Assembly: GCA_036429605.1 (NCBI GenBank)
Contig: JAVFKD010000016.1
Span: forward strand, 930,001-994,000
From: Cladobotryum mycophilum
Lineage: Eukaryota; Ascomycota; Sordariomycetes; Hypocreales; Hypocreaceae
Reading direction: 5' to 3'
DNA: 64,000 bases
Made by a program: the position numbers and the translations under genes. The notes below the pieces were generated by a model. The model did no database searches, had not been told where the DNA came from, and was given only the letters and a program-made list of their open reading frames with translations. This document shows, in pieces, positions 57,401 to 64,000 of this stretch (its first letter is position 1; the number at the start of each line of letters is the position of its first letter).

Positions 57401-58822
57401 CAAAAATGGAATTAATCAAAAAGACCAGGGTTCATCACCCGCCCAAAATGGAATTAGATTGCCGCGGAAAGAAGGGGGAAAAGCAAAAAAAGAAGACGCA
57501 GAAGAAGAAGAAGCTTTCCAAGTGTCCTTTTCGGATCGTCGTGTTCCCATGAGCCTCAATCACATCACACACATGAAATCACAAATCACATCACATCACC
57601 GTTGTTCTTCATTTGCTTTTGAGATTATCCAATGTACCACCCCAGTTGTGTTCAGCACCTACAAGTAGTACGTACCTAGGTCTACTCCGTAACTCCCCCA
57701 CTCAGCAGCAACTCAGCCAGGGTTTCTATAATAAGGTAATCAATCACTCCCCCAAAGAAAAACAGCAAGGGGGGGGCGTGCACTGGAATTGATTTGCCGA
57801 TTCAATCACCCCAGCAGTAAAGATACTTGTACAGGTAAGAAAAATGAACAAAAGGTAAAAAAGAGTAGTAGAGAAGAATACCCAGTAGGTAATAATAATA
57901 ATGATAAAAAAGTCTATGCGCTGAAACAGACGCAAAGAGAAAGGAAAGAAAGAGAAGGAAAAAGAGTATTCTCCATTGTTTTTCTTCTTCATGTGGTTTC
58001 CTGCCTTGTCATTGAACATTGACTTACCCAACTTGGCAATACAGAGGATTCAAACGTTGTTGTTCCTTCCTTTACGTTTTTGAACAGTCAGTGGCAACAG
58101 TGGATACCAAGGCAAGTAGTACCCAGTAGTAGATAGAACACATGTTTGTGCCACAATGTGTGCATTAATAGTACATGGGATGGATGGGATAGATGGATGC
58201 GTGCATGCATGCACACATACGTACGTACATTATACATACATACATCCTGCAGTCTTGCAGCATTACATCCGCCTTGTCCCCTGTAATTATGATCCCATTT
58301 CTGATCCCATCCCATCCCATCCCCATCAATCAATCAATCCACTCTCCATCCTCATCATCATCCCTCCCCCCATCAGCCGCACGTGGCTAACACATTTCCC
58401 CGACACACCGTTGCTTGACAATGAAACCCGCATTACAACCCAATACGTTGGTTCGTCCATACAGATTACAGATCCTCTGCTCCGTTACGCACATACATAC
58501 TTTGTCCATGCAATATACACACCCCTGGTCTGGTCTTCTCCGTGTCTTGGATTCAACGTAATCCTCCCAGGGAAAAGGAAGGGGGGACAAAAGTAAAGGC
58601 TTCATATGCAAAGTCAAAGCCCAATCGTAGCTTGCCTTCCTATTTCGTATCAAGAATAATTACACACGCACACACACATACATAAACATACTCAATACTC
58701 AAAAGAGAGCTTCATGTTCTATCCCAGGTAGGCAGTACATGCCATGTCTTAGCTAGGTAGTAGATAGGTAGAGCCAGTGAACACGTAAGGCTCATCCCAT
58801 CACCACCCATCCCATCCCGTCC

Positions 58823-61511
58823 TTAGAGCCATCTTACCTTGGCAATATGGTCAGTCTTCTTCTTGCTCGCCTTGACGAACCCGAGAGCCCTCAACTCAGC
58901 CAGCCCTCGATAAAACATGACCAACATTTGTCGCTCATTCCCTTTACCGTCATTCCCATTACCATCGTCACCCTCATCCCCATCCCCATCACCATCACCA
59001 TCACCATTCCCCTTGTCCTTCTCTCCATCCTCTCCCACTAGTGCACTAAAGGCAGACCACATGTCTGCCACATTGATGAGGTTGCCAGCTTCCAGATAGA
59101 GATGGTACAGAATAGAAGTGGCTGGGAGTGTTGCTCGGATCCCACCACCACCACCAACACCACCATCTTCACCATCACCACTACAGCATGTGCATGAGAG
59201 GTAGTCGTGTGGTCGCGTCAAGCTCCGCTCAAACGCTGCCCGCGGACGTGGCACCATGACATCTCGCAGCGGCGCCTTGGAGTCGTAGACCCAGCCCTCC
59301 GAGAGAAGCACGTTGCCTAGCGTCCGGAACTCGCCAAAATGTCCCGTTAGGGCCTCCACGACGGCGTCAACCATCTCTGTTAGCTGCTTATCCTCCTCAC
59401 GAAGCGCTGCTGAATCGCGGCTAAGCTGCACTCGCTGCGCGATAACCGTAGTGCGCATCACCTTGCTCTGACCGCTATATTTGCTGCGCAGCGTTATGCC
59501 GGCATTTTCAGCCTCCACCTTTAGCTGTTGGAGACGTGCGAGATTTTCTTCAACCAGGCCCAGCACTTGCAAATCTCGGTCCCCGGTGGCTGGTCCCAGA
59601 CGGAGGCTGGGCTCGCCATCTTTAAACACGCAAATCACTCGACAGAGCATTTCAACGAGAGAGTCGGCCGACATTCGCCGCACGCTCTCCGCGAGGCTCG
59701 AGCTACCGGACTCAGGGAGGGCCTTCGCCATGGCCTCAGCATAAGCCCTTGAGAACTTTGGGTGCGTTGCGCCGGCAGCTTCTGCAACCAGCAAGGAACG
59801 CAACCGGTCGTCGATCCACTGCTGCCGATGAAGCCCACTCGCCTGCACTCTAGCGAGGAGGTATGCGTCATCTTCCACCAGTGACTTTGCGTGCCCGAGA
59901 GACTCCATTGTGCCGAGCTCAACTGCCTCCTCGACGCAGGACCGCACCGACGGCAAATTCCGCATCGCCTCAAAATGCTCCACTTGGAGGACGTTGCCAT
60001 GTCCAGTGTCAGGCGCTAGGAGAATGCTGAGAGGATTGGCAAAGAAGTGACACATGTAAGCATACTGCGTGGGTGTCAGCTGAAGACCCCAACCCAACAT
60101 TTTGATTCGTGACTGCGTATTACCTTTAGCGAGCTGATAAAGGCTTGGATACCTGCAACTTGATCATGCTGGCGATCAAGCATCCCTCGCAGGAGCAATG
60201 ATCCAAGTCTCAGGGGCACATCGCCAGATGCAACTGCGCCCTTGAAAACACTCTCCAGAATCGTCTCCGTTTGTACACAATCAAACTGCGCACCGTAGAC
60301 CAACCGGCAGGCCGACTTGAGCAGGCGAGCCTGCAGGAGTTCAACCGAAGTGGCGATTCCAAACAGTAGGGTGAATGGTATCCGCGGTCGCCAGGAACTT
60401 TCCCCCACACACACCCCCTTGTCAGTGACTCTGCCGTAGGCTTGCATCAAACACCCAGACGTACGTACCTAAAGAGAGAGATCAAATCAGACAGCAGACT
60501 GCTGTCAAACGCTTCGCTATCCTGAAACGCCACAAATACATGGTCGCAGCTTTGAGGCCTTATGAAAGCCTCCAGCGCCTCGAGATCGTAGTCTAGATAG
60601 CGTCGACCCTATAAAGAGAGAGAGAGAGAGAACAAATAAGCATGAGTAAATGGCGCCGGGGGCAGGTCCTTGCAGATCAACAAGCGAAAAGAAATGCACT
60701 CACATCTTGCCCTTGTCCAACTTGCAGGTCATCCTCGCCGTCATCCTCAGACGTCTGTGACGTGGCGTCCCGGATGATCTTCTTGAGTGCCGCCTTGAGG
60801 TTTACCGCCTCGGAGGATCGCAGCCGCACAAACTTGCTCGGGGAGGCCGACTGCAGGGTCTCTGACAGTTGCTCGAATAGTAAATCCTGCGAAGCAATGT
60901 TGGGTCCCGTGATGATAAAGGCCGATGGGATTCTGTCGCCACTGGAGGAGAAGGGGAAAATAGAAGTTAATACTTTGCAACTCGCCAGTGCTTTCTCGCT
61001 CCCTCTCTCTCCCCCTCTACTATATCTTACCATTCCGAGACTGCTTGAGTAACAAAGCTAGACACCTGATCAAGCGTTGCAGAGTTGGAATCTCGTAGGA
61101 TGCCCTTGAATAAGGTCAGTATGTTTGTTCCTGTGTGGGGGGGGATGTTTCAGGGAGTCTGTGTACTTGTATGCGGGCATCAATCATGCCCCAGCTCTCC
61201 TGAAATAGGCGCTGCCGCAGCTGAACACACTCTGGAGATTCCGTGCCATTGAGAAGCGACACGAAGAGAGATGCCTCGTCTGATTCATCTTCATCCTCTT
61301 CATCCAACTTTGACGTCTTTCGTGCTACTCGTCTGCGTTTCGATGGCCTCTCACGCTTGACATCCTCACTCTTCTCAGGGTCAAAGATAAAGGCCACCTA
61401 GATTCAAACAACTTTTTAGTAACAAGCCATCTTTATAACACTCAGACCGCTACTCACCTGATGGTCTTCCTGAGTAAAAGTATCAGGAGCTTCCTCTTCT
61501 TCTACAGACAT
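58823..61511 (-). CDS. ORC3: Origin recognition complex subunit 3
   Basis: Seven exons: 61511-61458, 61397-61167, 61104-61031, 60941-60704, 60608-60469, 60397-60124 and 60064-58823; 750 residues. ORC3 belongs to the six-subunit complex that marks replication origins and loads MCM. Recognisable segments are VAFIFDPEKS, RIPSAFIITGPNIASQDLLFEQL (AAA-like fold), RYLDYDLEALEAF, HVFVAFQDSEAFDSSLLSDLISLF, WRPRIPFTLLFGIATSVELLQ, YAYMCHFFANPLSILL and the C-terminal LIVADMW-type winged region (LYLEAGNLINVADMWSAFSA, then ALGFVKASKKKTDHIAKVRWL). A low-complexity DGDGDGDE linker is coded by CATCAC-type repeats near 58976-59010. The N-terminal basic stretch KRERPSKRRRVARK looks like a nuclear localisation signal. 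All junctions are GT-AG and in frame. Confidence 0.93.
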
Positions 61512-62590
61512 TTTGTTTTTGTTTTGTGTAATAAACTTTCTCCTGTACGGATTAGGAATTATCAAACTCTTGTGAGTGCTTGCCCTTCCTTCTCCTGAGT
61601 AAGGTAGAGACGCGACCTTGGTTTGGGTACGCGTTGGGTGCAGGGTTATTGGCACTGTATGATGACTGTATCCATCTGGAACCCCTACCCTAGAGCTAAG
61701 GTTTGACAAAGATATGCATTACTGAAATAAACAAAACATGCAGCATAATACGTTACGTGATTGCTGCAATAATTACCATCACTGAAAGAGTTTTATTCCA
61801 AAAATAATGTTCAGTGTAAAAGAAAAAAGTGTATTGCTTCATTATTATCCGAGCCGTCTCCAACTCCTCCCTCCCATCTCCCTGTAAGCTACCCCTTTCC
61901 ATCCATCCCCCCTGGAGAAACCCATCATCAGCTTCACCAACCTCGCTCTATGATTAAACTTTTATTTTCTTTCGTAATATTTCATGAGCTAATAGGTACC
62001 TTTGATTTTCGAATCGAGAAAACGCATGCCTAGCTACCCTCATGCTCTGAACCGAGTGACCATCAGAAAATCCAGCTTGGCATTGCAAACCATGTTCCCA
62101 TCCGTTTGCTCCCCCGAACACTCCAGCCACCTTGCCCGTTTGCTTTTCCGTGTATGGCGCGAACCCGGGTTAAAATCACACCAGAGCTTCCCTTCTTCCC
62201 GTCTGTGCCTGTCGTCAACCGTCAGGCTGAAGATGTCGTTGGCAGAGGTGTCACGCCAATCTTCAACCGTCCGCATTGCCGATGTAGTCGTACACGAAAT
62301 CTCCCGAGCTCATCATAGCTCCTTTTATAATATAGGAAATAAAACGAAACAGACCAAGTAACATTGAGCCCCTTTTGCGCCGCAAAACAAAAGCAAGCCA
62401 AGATAAACAAAATAATATCAACATATCTCTGTTCTCGAGAGGACAGGGCAAATCATATTTGTGGAATATGGCGCAAGTTTCAGAGAACCCGATGATTCCC
62501 TTTAGGCTGCGGCCTCCACTGGCTCAGATGTGCTTGGAGCCTAGAGTAATGGTCAGATCTGTGATCCAAGATATGGGGGACGACGACCCA
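61512..62590. other. Intergenic, ORC3 promoter to PWWP-gene 3' end
   Basis: 1079 bases. No gene was seen; the 119-codon plus-strand ORF at 62002-62361 has no coding character. Confidence 0.5.
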
Positions 62591-64000
62591 TCATACCATT
62601 TCCTCATCCTCTTTCTCGTTTTCCTTTTCAGCACCCTCCTCCTCCTTTGGTGCTGATTCCTCAACCTTTGCCTTTGTATCCTCTGAGGTCTCTTCTGTCC
62701 CTTTATCGGATTCTGTCTTGGCATCATCCTTGACACCGTTTGCACCGGCCGGCTTCTCCGCGGTATTGGCATCCGAGGTTCCATTGACACCATTAGCCGC
62801 TGGCGCTGAACCGCCATCACTGGCAAGAAGCTTGTTCCACTTGTCTAAAAGGGACTGAGACCTCTTCTTAAAGTTGAATTCCTCCTCGCGGGGGACAGAA
62901 TCCAGCTTCAAAATAGCCTTCAAAACTTTGTTAATCTTGGTGGCTCGGATAATGGAGACTTCAAGATCGTTGAAATTCTCCAGAAGAGTGATGAAGCCAG
63001 ACATTGATTCCATCTCATCTTCTCGAGGCTGCTGCTCTCTGGTCAAGAGACCCCTCTGCAGTTTATGGCGAAGATACAAAACTTCTTTCTATTGACTGGT
63101 TAGCAAAATGTACGTATGCATGGATTCGAGCTACAACTTGCCTCCTTGCGAGCGTGTCGCTCTTCTGGTGTCATCTTGACCTCCTTTGGAGCCTCTGATT
63201 TCTTTTCGCCGGCTTCCTTGCCCTTCTTGGCCTTGGCCTTTGTTGTCTTGGGTGCGGCTGCATCCTTGGATTTGGCTGTCGGTGTTCCGTTTGCTGCCTT
63301 TGGCGTAGATGACGTGTTAAGCTTGATCTTAGGCTTCTTGACAGACTCTGTTCGCTGAGGTGTCTGAATTGTGACTATTAGCAATCGCCAAGTGAAAGAG
63401 TTCGATTACAATACTTACGCTGATATCCTCATCGGCCTTTCGCTTTTTGGACTTGGACTTGGGCGGCTCCTCTGCTTCGGCCATTTCCACATCCTCATCC
63501 TCATCGCTGGCCTTGGCAGCCTTGCCCTTCTTGGGCTTTTTGGGAGTAGCAGCAGCCTCTTTTCTAGCCTCTTCCTGGGCAATCAGCTCCTCTTGGAAGC
63601 TCTGGAGGATCTCCTTGTAGTGATCAATCGAGTTTTGCTCGGTAGCCAACTCAAAGGCGGCCTTGAGATCCTTGCGCATTTTCTCGGTAATGGTATCCCT
63701 GGCCTTTTCGGCCGTCAATTCGGTGAGGGCGGTATTCGCGACCCAGCCACTGCATAGCCAATTAGTAAAAGCCACGACAGGGATATTCAGCTTGCATAAA
63801 CTTACAATTCGTTTGTATACAGGTACATAACAGGGAAACTCCTGTCATGCACGCGCTTACCGCCATCAGCGTAGGCTTCGGCATATGTACCATCAGGTCG
63901 TGCTGCGGAGACAGGGCGGCTGTTGATGAGTGCGTGAGGGAGCATGGATTCGTCACAGATAATGGCGGGCCAAGCAGGAAAACCCTTCAGTTTCACTAAG
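62591..64000 (-). CDS. PWWP-domain chromatin protein with TFIIS-N/LEDGF-like C-terminal helical domain (N-terminus beyond the right edge)
   Basis: Visible exons are 64000-63806, 63749-63419, 63363-63142 and 63088-62591, all in frame. The window begins inside a PWWP domain (LVKLKGFPAWPAIICDESML, then RSFPVMYLYTNE), a reader of methylated histone H3K36. It continues with a helical region (TELTAEKARDTITEKMRKDL), a long Lys-rich basic linker with acidic islands (DEDEDVEMAEAEEPPKSKSKKRK) and a helical domain resembling TFIIS N-terminal/LW folds (GFITLLENFNDLEVSIIRAT, KINKVLKAILKL, SLLDKWNKLL). The last 80 residues are acidic and repetitive. This layout resembles yeast Ioc4-like or LEDGF-like proteins, a tentative link. 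The intron 63141-63089 uses a GC donor. Confidence 0.85.

Larger units (their letters stand above)
50779..58822. other. About 8 kb gene-free region rich in simple repeats and strand-biased pyrimidine tracts
   Basis: No ORF here shows family resemblance. The longest (234 codons, 50775-51479 minus) is Ser/Leu/Asn-rich and looks fortuitous. Purine-rich plus-strand DNA (about 52390-52535) is pyrimidine-rich on the minus strand, fitting a leader of the 151-residue gene. Pyrimidine-rich plus-strand tracts occur at 53345-53455, 53655-53750, 56225-56400 and 57065-57130. Repeats include GAT/GTGAT (52442-52476), CA (54376-54400) and CATG/TACG words (58198-58252). Possible contents are long leaders, promoters or non-coding RNAs, but none can be proved from sequence alone. 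Confidence 0.6.

Noticed and set aside
57309..57668. 119-codon plus-strand ORF in the gene-free region
   Set aside because: Lys/Glu-rich low-complexity product from purine-rich DNA, with no family resemblance and no splice support.

Overview
This is nuclear DNA from a filamentous ascomycete (Pezizomycotina, probably Sordariomycetes and perhaps Hypocreales; the species cannot be told from this window). The evidence is short 49-130 base GT-AG introns with GTAAGT/GTATGT donors, an intron-bearing tRNA-Val, 1-2 kb intergenic spaces rich in simple repeats, and families typical of these fungi: DUF7708/P-loop NLR-like, SNF2/RAD5-like, F-box-ankyrin, mitochondrial arginine-specific carbamoyl phosphate synthase, GRGGAGN proteins. 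Exon models below were built by hand from splice signals and frame. For genes with no frameshift the summed exons divide by three.

Layout. 1-7.8 kb looks accessory: a partial STAND/NLR-like gene (-), a SNF2/RAD5-like ATPase (+) and an F-box-like ankyrin protein (+). From 8.3 kb on, the window is mainly conserved housekeeping genes: tRNA-Val(AAC); mitochondrial ABC1/UbiB kinase (-); small unknown protein (+); PEX19 (-); UBC9 (+); asparagine synthetase (+); VDAC porin (+); J-domain protein (-); GH47 alpha-mannosidase (-); GRGGAGN protein (-); CHORD-CS co-chaperone (-); glutaredoxin-like protein (+); HpcH/HpaI aldolase (-); RPB7 (-); MPO1-like DUF962 protein (+); Cys/Ser/Arg-rich unknown (-); a large secreted Gly-rich repeat protein (-); CPA2 (+); NPL4 (-); SEC66 (+); a 151-residue unknown (-) with about 8 kb of gene-free DNA upstream; ORC3 (-); and a PWWP protein that runs off the right edge (-).

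The genes do not form a biosynthetic cluster. They serve protein traffic (PEX19, SEC66, GH47), the ubiquitin/SUMO system (UBC9, NPL4), nitrogen metabolism (asparagine synthetase, CPA2), mitochondria (ABC1 kinase, VDAC, J protein) and nucleic acid metabolism (SNF2, RPB7, ORC3, PWWP protein).

The most informative observation is that four genes (NLR-like, SNF2, ABC1 kinase, aldolase) each need exactly one extra base, each time inside a homopolymer (A6/T6 or C5/G5), to restore a family-conserved reading frame. This points to systematic homopolymer under-calling in the assembly, or less likely to four independent lesions. Other notable items are the low-complexity secreted protein at 36.7-38.6 kb, the 8 kb gene-free region at 50.8-58.8 kb, and two GC-AG introns.
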